From Corynespora cassiicola (lineage: Eukaryota; Ascomycota; Dothideomycetes; Pleosporales; Corynesporascaceae), in the NCBI GenBank assembly GCA_022059125.1, contig JAEUWY010000004.1:3410001-3474000 (forward strand): a DNA stretch of 64,000 bases, given 5' to 3'. The notes under the pieces were generated by a model. The model did not search any database and had not been told where the DNA came from. It saw nothing but the letters and a program-made list of their open reading frames with translations. Position numbers and translations under genes: made by a program. Below are positions 21,993 to 34,639 of this stretch, in pieces. Within the stretch, counting starts at the first letter, position 1, and every line of letters begins with the position of its first letter.

Positions 21993-24900
21993 ATGACTTC
22001 GCTCCAGAAGCAGCTCGCGGTTATCGCCGCATCGAGCACTCACCAGCTCGACCTCAAAGCTCAAAAGGCGGCCCATGGAAAGTCCCTTCTTTTCGAACCC
22101 AGAGTCGCTGCTTCCCAGTCCTTTGACAACATATATTTGATATGTTATGAAGGCTATCGCGACTTATGCGCGCTGGATCCCCGCTTCACCCAATTTTCCC
22201 GGAGTTTGTTCAGCGAGCAGAGCAAGGTCGAAGACAGGACGCAGATGACCAAGAAAGAAAATGAGAAACTCGATGCTGTATTGGAAGCATTCATAACCTT
22301 AGTCGGACCTCGTTTGCTTCTCAAACCCGCGGAGAAGGCCCTGGAATGGCTGGTCAGAAGATTTCGGTATGAGAATTCGCGATCGCAACTAGAAACACCT
22401 ATTTACATTCGAACAGGATACATGAATACAACACCGAAACCCTGGTGCTCACGTACCTCCCCTACCATACCACTCCGCAATTTCTTGCGCTGCTATCCAT
22501 CCTTTCTCCCAACCCTCCCCACAACCTTCGATTTCTCGCGCCATATATCAAATCGCCCACCAACCCACCGCGATCCACTATTGTGTACACTGCTGTAAAT
22601 ACACCAGTTTTTTTCAACAGGCTACAAGAGTACATGGTTAAGGTGCTTGAAGCTGGGCACCAGGGCTCAACTTTGCTATCTTTTTGGTCGAGTGTCACTA
22701 CTCAAGCCGTGGATGCCATTTTGGACCAAGCAAGTTCAGGAAGGAAGGATGTTCAGGATCAGAGGATCGAAGAGACTCTGCTGAGAGTTCTTCCGGTCCT
22801 CAACAACTGCATGAAGCTTTCAAATGGCGCCGAAGCGATCACTGCATGTTACATGATCATCATTGTTTTGGTCACAAAAACATCTTTTGAAGACAAGATT
22901 CTCGACTCGTTGATGGAGGCCGCGATACTCAACCAGGATAGCGAGACACTCGATGCATGTCTCATGTGCTTGGCTATTGTGGCCGAGGAACGCTCCCGTG
23001 TGCAGCTCCCAACCGTGGTTGCTAAGAGGGTACTCAGAATCCCAGAGCTGACGCGTATTCTGGCCGGTCTCTCCCAAAAGTGCAGGGTAGAACGACTTGC
23101 ACTCGGGTGCGCATTGGGTAACCTCGAAAACATGGGAACCGGACCCATCTCGGATGAGAGGCTAAATGCTTTCAAATCAATAGTCCAGTCAGCTCTACTC
23201 AGCGAGCATCATATTTCGATTGCTCTGGTAGGACTGGTTCAATTACTACAAAGCAGCGATCCTGGATCCTCTAAACATGGACAGTTGCTTGATATTGCCT
23301 CACAATTGGGCGAGTCACCTGTTCTTGGGCAGTTGCTTGAACGTGCTGCCAAAGCTCAGAGCCTGGATCTGCAGTCATTGGGAGTTGCAGTTGGCCAGCC
23401 CCTTGGATTAGACGAAACCGATGATGTTCAATCAGAGGACGAAGATATGCCGGATGCGGACGATACCAGTGTCCCTACCATTCAGCCTCCGAAAGTCACT
23501 GGATCAAGTTTCCTCGACGATGTACCACTCCAGACATACCAGGAAGTGACGGTGGCATTCGAGCAAGCTGTAGCATCAAACCAGGCTTCGCGATTTGTAG
23601 GCTCAGATGGATTGCGACGATCAGAGGCTTCCGATCATCCATTGTACCTCAGTCTTCTCTCCCGACTTTGGTGCAGTCCTATTCCTGTCTCTTCTCGTGT
23701 GGCGGCTATTCGTTTTGCGACAATTTCAATCAAGAAGTTCGGCAATGGTATTGATCTGCAGCACATCCTACCCTATCTGTTGTATGCGCTGTCAGATACG
23801 TCCCGGATTGTGCGCCGCGCTGCCGCTGCAACCGTCGCTGCGTTATCAGAGAAACCGACTTCGAATAGTCGAGTGTGGGGAAGCTCAAGTCTCTACGGGA
23901 AAAAATCATCAAAGATATGTGCTCTTCAGGGCGAACAGACGGGCATTCTCCTCTCTTCTGTCTTGGGGCCGATCCTCGAAGAATGTGTAATGGATGGCAA
24001 ATTCATTCTAACATCACTGAGGAGTGTACTGGAAGGTACACAAACTAGAGTCCAAGCAAAAAACGCCCTGAAAGCGCCTGTTCGCAGCTCCTTGAGTGCA
24101 TTCCTTGCTAGTCACATCGCCCTCACTCCTCTACTCCAAGTTCGCCTTCGTCTTCTTCCAATTTTTAACGCTCACACCAAGAGTACTGCTAGCATTCGCA
24201 CGACCATTATACTACCCGTTATCCGCGAGTGGTTTGCACTTTCCAGTAAAGCCGCCTCCCTCAAATGCGAGCAAGAAAAGGTCATTCTTGCAACTGCAGA
24301 TCAAGAGCATCTTGCCGCGCTCGTGGCCCGAGAACCCGAAAGCGCCAATCTGCTCAAGGACATTGTCGGTGGACATATCAACAAGGAGCGTACCGATTCC
24401 ATCAGCGTCACGTTTGACCGTCTGAATACGCTCTGGCCATCTCTAAAGTCTGAATCGCGCCTAGAGTTGAGCCAGAGTCTGTTGGAAATGGCCTTGAAAG
24501 AGGGCGGAACTGCGCTAGACGAAGTCTGCAGGACACGGTCCCTGGAGATACTGCGCAGCGTCAAATTGGATTCTGCTTCTCTAATCAGTTTCTTGGAGAG
24601 TATTCCGTCAGCCATGCAAATGCCAGAGGGTCCACCAGCGAAGAAGCGCAGAAGAACCAGCCGCAATGAGATGGCGCGAGTCGAACTGCAATCACCAGAT
24701 GACGTATCACGGTTGCTGCGACGGTTAACGTTGGTTCTGGAACTGGTGGAGAGCTCTACCCCCTCAGAGCATCCCGCACTCTTCAGAAATCTGTTCGCCA
24801 TTCTTGGAGAGCTCCAGCCCCTCAAGCAACAATCTGGTTCTGATTTGGTGTATCTCCAGAGCCTGATCTTGAGTTCGTTGACACCAATCGTAAACAGACT

Positions 24901-27487
24901 GAAGGGGGAGAAGGAAACGACCGAATACCAATCCTCGGTTCGAGCAGATATCTTGATAGACTGCATTCGGCATTCCTCAAGCCCACAGGTACAGAATAGT
25001 GCCCTCCTTCTCATCGCCAGCTTGGCCTCCTGGGTTCCAGAGCTTATTCTCCACAATCTCATGCCTATCTTTACGTTCATTGGCTCAACCCTGCTTCGTC
25101 AAAAGGACGACTACTCGGCTCATGTAGTCGACCAAACCATCTCGAGGGTGGTACCTCAACTAGCAGCATCGTTGCGTTCCAAGCATAAAAACTTTCTTAC
25201 AGGTGTCGCCGATCTGCTATTGAGCTTTACGGCGGCATTCGAGCACATCCCCCAGCACAGACGGCTCAAACTTTTCTCAGAGCTGGCTCAAACTCTTGGA
25301 CCAGAGGATTCCTTGCCAGCCATTATCGCCCTTCTAGTGGACCGATACCCAATGGGCACCACTCAGCGCAGGTTTTCGACCGATCTGCTGTTGGCTTTTG
25401 ATCCTCTAGTTACTCTCGAGACTATTAATGGATACCTCGACCTGGTCACTGATGCTGTTGGCCCGAAGCGCAAGATTTCTGACACGCTATTCAGTCTAAA
25501 CGAGAAGCAACCTGCTCAGATTGAGAGTTCATTGAACAGCCTAGTGGGCGCAATTGCCGACCTTGCGGGCGAAGAGAGAGTTCGCAATCACGTCAGCAAA
25601 GCTTTCAAGCGGAAACTGGAGCCTGAGCAGCCGCGTGCCATCTTTGCTAGCATTGCCGAAAAGACGATCCAGCTTTCAAAGAAAGTCACTGATAATCGCC
25701 GACTTTACGAGAGCTGTAGCCGTGTCCTGGGTAAAAGTCTTGATCTTTTGCCCACGGCCGATCTCGTTAAGTCTGCTGAATTGCTTCTTGAGAATGCTGA
25801 TTCTCAGGTACAAGTCGCTGCCATCAAGTCTGTTGAGATACGGGCCGGCTCTGTCATCCAAAACGACCATCAATCCGTATCTGCTCTTTTGGAATTCTTG
25901 CCACGGGTTGACGCTGTTCTCATGCGTTCACAGGTCATGGATGTCAAGATTATAGCAGTGAGCTGCATCGACCGAATCATAGAGCGATTTGGCAAGAAAG
26001 ACGTCTCTGCTGTTGCGGCTGTTGCTCAGACAGTGGCGGGCCAGCAGGCATTGGCAAGCGCAGATGATCGGATTCGTATCCTCTCTTTGCTGTGTCTAAC
26101 GTCTATTGTCGATGTGCTTGAGGACGAAGCAATCGCGCTACTACCGACGATATTGCCTAAATCATTCCAGTATCTGGAATCAGCCATCGCTCAGGAGAAC
26201 ACTGGCCTACACAACGCTGTCTATACTCTTCTCTCGAATATCGTTGAGCGTCTGGGCTTCATGTTCTCTCGCGAATACTTGGTTCCTGTCCTGAAGCTTT
26301 CTCAACGATCTGCGGCAGCTGCGCTAGATGATGCTTGCGATGAAAGCAGAAGCCAATTTTTCGAAAGTGTGTCAACACATTTGCAGGCCCAAGAAGTTTT
26401 TAATGCCACCAAAGCAACGTGGCCAGATGCTCTTAGCCAAGGTTTTGACGTACGTATCCCCACCGTGTATTACTCAAACCTAACTAACTGCCCAATAGGC
26501 TGCCCAGGAACAGCTCCAACTAATTCGCTCCACCATCGAAACAAATACGAAGTCCAAGCTTATCAAGGCAAGCTCTACCCTCTTCGGCTTATTGGTCAAC
26601 GCCTTCGATTTCAGAGGCGCATTGAATCCCAACGCCGATGACGCCTTCGAGGACGACGAAGTGGAGCAGCTGGAGAGTAGTCTCATAGATTCGGTCATTG
26701 GGATGGTCTTGAAGCTCAACGATGCTACGTTCAGACCCTTCTTTGCACAGCTGGTGGACCAAGCGAGCTCCTCGCCCAAGTCCAATCAATCCAGGTCAAT
26801 AACCTTCTTCAAGTTTCTCGAGGCCTTCAACGAAAAGTTCAAGGTGAGTTTCGTTCATTGATTGATTTGGTGATAGGAGGCTAACATTGGCAGTCTATTG
26901 TCACCAACTACTCGAGCTACATTGTGGAGTATGCTGTGAATACTTTGGAGCTCCTATCCAAGGAAGGGGGTGACGAAGAGCTACGAAGAGCCGTCTTGAG
27001 AGCCTTGCAGAAGGCATTTCAGCACGATCAGGATGGTAAGGAGACTTATCTAATGTTTTGACAGCGGAATCTAACAGCAAGCGCAGGGTTTTGGCAAGCG
27101 CCGTCCCACTTTGGTGCTATTATGCCACCTCTCATGAAGCAGCTGACCATAGAGTCTGAGCCTGAAGTGACCGACGATGTCATCCCTGCAATCGTTGAGC
27201 TTGCAGCGGCATCTTCGTCTTCGATTGAGAATCACAAGGAAATGAATGCTGTGCTGTTGAAGTATATGGTGGCCGAGGAGGCGCACACGCGCCTTCATAC
27301 CGTCAAGTGCGAGCAAGCTCTTACCAAGAGACTGGGAGAGGAGTGGTTAGGATTGTTGCCTGAGATGCTCCCGAGAATCAACGAGCTTCGGGAAGATGAC
27401 GACGAGATGGTGGAAAGAGAGACTCAGAGGTGGATCAACGACATGGGCGAGATTCTGGGTGAGGATTTGGAGGCAATGTTGGAGTAG
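21993..27487 (+). CDS. UTP10: U3 snoRNA-associated protein 10 (UTP10/HEATR1), SSU processome
   Basis: Five exons, 21993..22366, 22417..26449, 26499..26843, 26894..27035 and 27087..27487, give 1764 aa; all introns are 49-51 nt and in frame. The start MTSLQKQLAVIAASS with KSLLFEP matches UTP10. The body is a long run of HEAT-type helices (LPYLLYALSDTSRIVRRAAA; LLLIASLASWVPELILHNL). A U3snoRNP10-type block is near the middle, and the C-terminal BP28CT region is around FFKFLEAFNEKFKSIVTNY and FWQAPSHFG. UTP10 is a nucleolar t-UTP scaffold needed for 18S rRNA maturation and Pol I transcription. Length fits the family. Confidence 0.95.
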
Positions 27488-27711
27488 AGGGTACTATGTA
27501 TAATTGAGAGACCAAAAAAGCCAAAAAGGCTGCCAATAGAACGATTATGAAGCTTGCAGATTGCCAAAGCTATTTCGGCTTGGCCCACGGGCTCGCGCGT
27601 GAAGGCCAGAACGGCAAGTCTTGCCGAGGCCGCCTCATTTGGAGGGCCAGGAAAGGCCGCGGACTGCCGCACCTCAAGTACGACAACCACCACGGCGCGC
27701 TTCCGCCCACG

Positions 27712-29525
27712 ATGACAAGCTCGACCAACTCGAGCGCCACCGACGTTGAAGCCGGTAGCGAAAATGAAGCTCCGCATCTGTCAGCGCTGTTCCTGATTCG
27801 CTTCGACCAGAAGGTTGGGTACGTCACGTCACGATAACACGGCCGGAGTTGTCTCGCTGACAAGCTGCTTTGTAGATACACAATTGCGTGGAAACGCTCG
27901 TCTGTGGATATTGCGCTGGACGGCGCCGTCGAATTCAAGTCGCTCCCGTCCGGGCTTCATGGCGTCGACAACGACTTGGTCTACTTTGTCCACGAGGGAT
28001 ACGCGGGCTTGAGCGCATTCGCCAGGGGAGAGGCCACACAGGCAGAGAGGAATGCCAACTTCGTCGCAGTGGGCATTTTGGTGGACAAGAAGTACGGGAG
28101 ACTGGGGAGGAGCTGGCTGTGCGCAGAGAAGCTCGAGAGACTCGCTCGGTGCGTCATAATGGATACTATGGCCTGGACACATTGCTGACGTCGCGCCAGT
28201 GCTCTAGCAGACGACCCCAAGTCCACAGCACCGCTCGAGGAATTTTGGCAACAACAGTCAAACCCACAGCCTCCGGGCCCCGCAACCAGGCCGGAGCTGA
28301 TCCATCGACACAGCAGATCGCGCGCTCTGTCTACGATAACAGCTGTCCTACCATCCGACCAGTCGCTGCCTCCTTACCACCCTGCGCTCGCTATCCTACA
28401 ATACATAGATGTCTTTGGCCCTCTCGTTTTTCGTCTCCAGCAAGCTGCGCTGCTGAGGAAACGCATATTATTCGTAGGCGCACCGCCAGTGCGCGCTGCT
28501 TGCGAATATGGTACGCATGCCACAACCAGGTAGCTTGGAGTCGGGGCTGACTGCTAGCAGTGTACAACCTTTCTGTTTTGTCGAGTATTCCACCTCGCGA
28601 TAGAGAGCTCTTGTCTCCGGGGACTGAGGGCCTCTTTCGCCTACCTTCGCTCTTTTCCATCGGCGTTCACGATATACCCCTTCTCGAAAAGTTAAATTCG
28701 TCCAAGCTCAATGGCGCGCAGTCGCCTGATGCCGAGCTCCCTTCGCCCGGCTGGGTGGCTTGCACTACCGACGAGATCATTGGAACCAAGTCAAAGATGT
28801 ACGATGTGATTGTGGAGATGCCCCCAGTGCACGATGCTGCTCCGCGGAAGCGGCAGTGGCCCACCATCAAGGCATCGGATGGGGAGCAGATTAAAGCAAG
28901 TCAAAGAGACGTGTGGCGGTTCAAGTTGCTGCACCACGAATTGTGGAAACATAGACATGAATCACACCGCTCCAACGGCAATACTGACGACGACGAAGAA
29001 GAAGATGAGGCACCCTTGCTCTCCAACAGCGAGACGAGTGCTGCTGAAGACGACTTCAACGAGGGGTACGATGATTCGGTGGTAGAGCCGGTCACATGGT
29101 CCCGGCTGGCCTATTCAGGCTTTATGTGGTGGGCATCGGCAGGCGAGCAAGATGCATATACGACGCGGGAGAGAGATCACGACCGCGAGCTGCTTGGGGA
29201 CCTTGGCGACTACCGCGAGGGGCTGCATACAGCCATAATCGCATTTTTCCACCGGGCGACGAGCCAGCTCATTGGTGACCTGCACAAGATGACGGAACAG
29301 GCCGACGACAGCAGCCTGGACGAAGCAGACGGCGGCGACGACGACGATGAGGAGGGAGGGTCACTGGTGCTGGATCGAGACGACATCAGCAGAATGGGAC
29401 TCGACACATGGAGTGAGGCGGACAGGGCATTTGTGCAAGAATTTCTGTGGATGTACTTCGGCAGACAGGCGGACATACAGGGTACGAGCCTGGACTGCTG
29501 CGGGATGCGCATACCGGTGCTGTAG
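27712..29525 (+). CDS. LCHN/DENND11-like protein (DUF2347 + DUF4484)
   Basis: Four exons, 27712..27818, 27876..28148, 28200..28510 and 28561..29525, give 551 aa; introns are 50-57 nt and frame is kept at each junction. Recognisable blocks are ALFLIRFDQKVGYTIAWKR, VYFVHEGYAGLSAF, LAILQYIDVFGPLVFRLQQA and RKRILFVGAPPV. These are typical of the DENN-related LCHN (DUF2347) fold, followed by the fungal DUF4484 region (GWVACTTDEIIGTKSKMYD). Acidic Asp/Glu-rich loops occur around residues 370-385 and 495-505. DENN-like proteins usually act on Rab GTPases in membrane traffic; a specific partner is not inferable. It starts 224 bp after UTP10 on the same strand. Confidence 0.82.
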
Positions 29526-29750
29526 AGGGGGGAAGCAGACTCGGCCTAATGGCAGGCAGGACGGGCGGCGTTGCGTGGCACTGCAGAGGCCGCTGCGCAA
29601 ATGCGGCGCGAGGGTCCATTGTATAGGGCGTGATGTGAGGTATTGTAGGGCGCAGGCCAATCCGATCATCGGCTGCCCCTTGCCCCGCACTTTTCGCTGT
29701 GAGTCTTCGCGGCGCACGTGCCCCGCCTTTTGACAAGTTCCGTCATAAAG

Positions 29751-29760
29751 CCGCCGGCGG
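29751..29760. promoter_or_regulatory. Candidate Leu3-type site CCG-N4-CGG upstream of LEU4
   Basis: A perfect palindrome CCGCCGGCGG lies 63 bp upstream of the LEU4 start. Leu3 of yeast binds everted CCG triplets spaced by four bases in leucine-pathway promoters, which this fits. A CACGTG E-box lies nearby at 29715-29720. Function is inferred from sequence only. Confidence 0.5.
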
Positions 29761-29822
29761 GCGTTGCCAAAACTTTTTGCCCATGATTCATCCGCCCTCT
29801 CGACTCCCTCCCGCCGCCCAAG

Positions 29823-31829
29823 ATGCCTATGCTCAAGGAGCCCTGGAAGAAGTACAAAAAGTTCGAGCCATTGAACTTGCCCAACCGCCAATGGCCCTCC
29901 AAGACCATCGACAAGCCGCCGCGCTGGCTCTCGACCGACCTGCGCGATGGCAACCAGTCGCTCGTGGACCCCATGGTGCGTGTTCCTGACGCCCGGCACC
30001 GTTTTATCCTCTGCCAGCCACTAACTACCCCAGGACGGTGAGCAAAAGTGGAAATATTTCCAGATGCTTGTCCAGCTTGGCTACAAGGAAATCGAGGTCT
30101 CGTTCCCCTCCGCCTCGCAGACCGACTTCGACTTCACCCAGCGCCTGGTGACTACCCCCGGTATCGTTCCCGACGATGTGTGGCTCCAGGTTCTCTCACC
30201 CTGCCGCAAGGAGCTTATTCGCCGCACCGTCGATTCCCTCAAGGGCGCCCGCAAGGCTATCCTTCACTTGTACCTCGCAACAAGCCCGTGCTTCCAGAAC
30301 ATCGTCTTCAACATGAACAACGCCGAGACGAAGGCCCTGGCCGTCGAGTGCACAAAGTACGCGCGCTCCATCACCAAGGACGACCCTTCGATGGCCGGCA
30401 CCGAGTGGGCCTACGAGTTCTCCCCCGAGACCTTTTCCGACTCGTCCCCCGAGTTCGTCATTGAGGTATGCGAGGCTGTCAAGGCGGCATGGGAACCAAG
30501 TGTTGAGAACCCTATCATCTTCAACCTCCCCGCTACGGTGGAAATGTCGACCCCGAACGTGTACGCCGATCAGATCGAGTACTTCTGCAGGAACATTTCC
30601 GAGCGCGAGAAGATTTGCGTGTCTCTGCACCCACACAATGACCGTGGCTGCGCTGTCGCAGCTGCCGAGCTGGCGCAAATGGCAGGAGCCGACCGTGTCG
30701 AGGGCACTCTGTTCGGAAACGGCGAGAGAACCGGAAACGTCGATCTCGTCACCCTCGCATTGAACCTGTATACTCAGGGTATCCACCCCAACATTGACTT
30801 CTCAGATCTCAAGTCGGTCATCGACGTGGTCGAGTCGTCCAACAAGATCCCTGTGCATCCCCGAGCGCCATACGGAGGACAGTTGGTTGTCTGCGCATTC
30901 AGTGGCTCGCATCAGGATGCCATTAAGAAGGGCTTTCAGGTCCGAAAGCAGACGGGCGCCAACGACGAAAGCCACTGGCAGGTCCCATACCTTCCTCTCG
31001 ATCCCCAAGATATTGGCCGGACATACGAGGCCATCATTCGGGTCAACTCCCAAAGTGGAAAGGGTGGTGTGGCCTGGATCATCCAGCGACAGCTCGAGCT
31101 TGACTTGCCCCGTGGCCTTCAGGTCGCCTTCTCCAAGATTGTCCAGCGCGAAACCGACATGCTGGGCCGTGAGCTCCTTCCCACCGAGATTACAAAGCTT
31201 TTCGAGGAATCCTACCACCTCAAGAGGAATCCCCGTTTCAGCCTGGTCGACTACGAAATCACAGCCGATCGTTCAAAGTCTCCTGCGCCGCCGGAGACTG
31301 GCAAGACGCAGAGCAGCCGCAACCTCAAGCGTCTCTTCAAGGGCGTCATCGAGATCGATGGCCAGGAGCACAGCATTCAGGGTTCCGGCAATGGTGCCAT
31401 TTCGTCCCTTGCTGACGCCTTGAAGAATCTCGGCATTGACCTTGATGTCGCAGACTACAAGGAGCACACCATTGGTACTGACAAGAACGCCAAAGCCGCC
31501 ACTTACATTGAATGCACAGCAGCAGGCTCCAGCCAGCGCGTGTGGGGTGTGGGCATTCACCAGGATGTCGTCCAGGCATCTCTCATTGCCCTCCTTTCGG
31601 CAGCTTCTTCAGTGAGTTCCCTCATAAACTGGCAGCCGCCTAGCCGAGGACCAAATTAACCATCGACTTCCAGTTTTTGAGCTCCAGGCCAAGCACACCA
31701 ATTCCGTTTCGACCCAAGAGGAGCAACACTCTCGAAATTCCATCACCAGAAAGTAGCCCAAAGCAAAAGAATGAAAAGACCAACGGCCTCGTAAACAAGC
31801 TTGAAGCAAGCGTGAACGGGGACCACTAG
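29823..31829 (+). CDS. LEU4: 2-isopropylmalate synthase (leucine biosynthesis)
   Basis: Exons 29823..29975, 30034..31611 and 31674..31829 give 628 aa, with introns of 58 and 62 nt. The enzyme condenses acetyl-CoA with 2-oxoisovalerate, the first committed step to leucine. The HMGL-like TIM-barrel starts at STDLRDGNQ (metal-binding Asp near residue 42), with the metal-site HPHNDRG near 250 and [12 protein letters not shown] next. The C-terminal LeuA allosteric domain ([12 protein letters not shown], then [20 protein letters not shown]) mediates leucine feedback. The short last exon adds a Ser/Pro/Lys-rich tail. No mitochondrial presequence is evident at this start. Confidence 0.95.
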
Positions 31830-32398
31830 GCAATTTGGGCCACACATGCAGATATCTATCTTTCGTTTACGCATTTTTTGGGTGCAACATAAAAAAATGC
31901 ATTTGGCATAACCATGGCATCTAGGGCTAGGGGCGATCTGGTGTCAAAAGTCATGTAGATTTAATGAAGTGTCTCCTCAATTTTCTCTGATGATTAGTCA
32001 ATGAGTACATATCTTTCAGGATTTTGAGACTGAGAACCTTGGGCTAGAGAATTATCCTAGCCAAGTGCAGTAAGTGCTAACTGCACTGTAAAATTCCGAA
32101 TTGCCAATGACGTCGGGGCCAATAGTCACCTCATCCCCACTCTTGCCCCTTGTCCCGATATCGGCGATGCGGTTACTGACGGGCCTCGATCACTGCACCG
32201 CGCTGCATTCGGACATGCACGAGTATCAATTACCCCGAGGAAAGACATACGCGCCTTATCGACATCTAGTTATCTCATCCAAACGCAGTCCAAAACAAAA
32301 GCAGAGGGGCCCCAACCTAGATCCGCCCAAACATACCTACCTACCTGAACCCATCCGCCCACATACCACACCCCAATCCCCAATCCCGCAAAGCAATA
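31830..32398. other. Intergenic region LEU4 to DUF1989 gene
   Basis: 569 bp with a presumed LEU4 3' UTR and an upstream CATACCTACCTACCTG motif at about 32331-32346. No gene is supported. Confidence 0.5.
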
Positions 32399-33601
32399 AT
32401 GGCCTCCTCCTCCTCCTCCAAAGACCCCAACGCCACAGATCCCCCACGCCCCTCGCCCGCCTACTTCCCCACCTCGTCCTCCTCGCCCCTCCACCCCCCC
32501 GCGGAACTATACGCGCGCCTCCGCTCCCTAACCGCAGAGTCGGGCGCCCTCATCCCAACCGCCTCGTTCGAGATCCCCGCGCGCAGCGGCCGCGCCTGGA
32601 AGGTACCCAAGGGCAGCATATTCCGGCTCTCGACGCCGGCGGGGCCGCAGGTGGGCGATCTCAACGTGTGGAACGCGCATGATCCGCGGGAGAGGTTTTG
32701 GGCGGCGAGGACGAGGCAGCTGCAGGGGAGCCATGTGCGCGAGGGGGATAGGCTGTGGAGTTGTCTGCCATTTATGCGGCCGCTTTGTGGAATGATTAGG
32801 GATGGGTGTTTGGTGGAGGATGCGGAGCGGGGGAGGGGGGTGGGGAGGGATGAGAGGGGGGCGTTTACGAGTTGGGGGGGACGGTGTCATGATTTGTTGG
32901 GGACGAGGTGTGATCCTTATGGTAGGTTTGGGTTTTTGGCTTGGGGGGTAGGAGGGGTTGGAGGGAGTAGAGAAAGAACGGGAGGGAGAGAGAGAGATGG
33001 AGGGGAAGATATGTGCTGGAATTGTGGTGTGAGGAAAATACTTGCTAACGCTACATTTGTAGTAAACAATATGCTGTCCGGCACGGATTATGACTATCAC
33101 TGCCACTCCAACCTCGTTCGCGCGGTCCTGCCCCATGGCCTCACCGAATTCGACGTCCACGACGTCCTGAACGTATTCCAAGTCACCGGGTCCGTGGGCA
33201 CCATTCACAGCCACCCAGTCTCCCTTCTTCCCATATTCGTTGTCGATTTCCGCCAGTACTGCTTCTAACGCGAAATAAACAGCCTCGATGAACAAGGCCG
33301 CTACTTCATGGAAGCCTCCCCCGCGAAACCCACCTCCTACATCGACTTCTTCGCCGAGCAGGACCTCCTCTGCGCCCTCAGCACATGTCCTGGTGGCGAC
33401 CTCAGCGCTTGGGGCTGGCACCAGGCGGATGATGATGACAGCAACAAGCCTGACATGAAGGCTACCTGCCGCCCCATCAAGGTCGAGGTCTGGGAACTGA
33501 GTGAGACGGCGAAGAAGGATGTCTTGAAAGATTGGAAGGAACCCGAGCGGAGCGGGTATCGGGGGATGCATGGTATGGGAATTCCGACTGGGGAGGCGTA
33601 G
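32399..33601 (+). CDS. DUF1989 (urea carboxylase-associated family) protein
   Basis: Exons 32399..32921, 33063..33189 and 33283..33601 give 322 aa. Introns are 141 nt (GTAGGT) and 93 nt (weaker GTCCGT donor, CTAAC branch-like site). Blocks matching the family are FEIPARSGRAWKVPKGSIFR, VGDLNVWNAHD, the Cys/His-bearing CHDLLGTRCDPY, DYHCHSNL and NVFQVTGLDEQGR. DUF1989 proteins are found next to urea carboxylase/allophanate genes in bacteria and are thought to bind metal; the fungal role is unknown. The first exon switches abruptly from C-rich to G-rich on the + strand near 32690. Confidence 0.85.
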
Positions 33602-34639
33602 GAGGTTATCTCGTTGGCTTTGTTGGCTTTATGAATGTCTGAGGGATAGCGTTAGAATGGGATGGTCCGGTGTTGATGGTGAGTCTATTAAGTACTTGCT
33701 TGTGAGTTTTGCATTCTGTCTTTTCGGAGACATTCATTGTCAGTACGTAGGGATGATTAGGGTTTACATAAAAAATTATTAAATGTGTTGCTCTGCATAT
33801 CTGAGAATTCTCGGGATGGAAGCAGAAGAGAGTACGCGTGCTTTTGAACATAAGAGGACAATGGGAGGAGCGTATCAACAAGCACAGGGGCGTCTAGAAA
33901 AACAAAATATGAACTAAATTGAACCCTTTCACCCTACAACCCAAAATGATGAGTACAACTTAGGACTGGAACGGTTAAAAATGATCTTTTGTTAATTGGC
34001 CCCAATATGTGGGTGACACAGCACTCTGCTCCACAGAAAAGATGATAGAGCATGTGTATGTGTGTGTTGTGATGCATGATCCCCAGGCATTGAGATAGCC
34101 AAGACAGACCCGAAAGTGGGCATGCTCTTCGCACGTGGATACATTCTCAGCACATGGGATCCCCCAAAGTGTTGAGGTGGAGAGCTTCAAGTCTGGTTGT
34201 CGACCTCACGAACCACTGAGCATTGCCTACCAAGTCCACCACATTCCTCCCCATAGGATGGATTTTCCGCCGCGGAAGGACCCAGTCACGTAACTTGGAT
34301 TACTCTCCCAATCCATGCAACCTCAGTATCAAGACTAGAGACCTATGTCCAAACGCCTATGACACTCTCCCTCCCTCACATAGACTCAAAATGCCATGGC
34401 ATTCCCAACTGAAGGGGAGCGAGGGGGAAGTGCAACACGGCAGTCAACACCAAGCCAAGCTGGCAGTTGAGACAAGGCGCGCAGTGGACCTCGAGCCCAT
34501 AATTCTTCGGCGCCGACCCCCCCGCGCGCCCCGCGCCCCCCAGCATCACCCCATCCACCCTTGCAAAACGAACGGCACAAGACAACCATGCAAGAACCCG
34601 ATGTTTACCTACCCTCCGAGGCTTTTTTTTTTTTTGCTC
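33602..34639. other. Intergenic region before SDR pseudogene
   Basis: About 1 kb with no supported gene. A poly-T run sits at about 34623-34635, directly before the first recognisable pseudogene segment. Confidence 0.5.
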
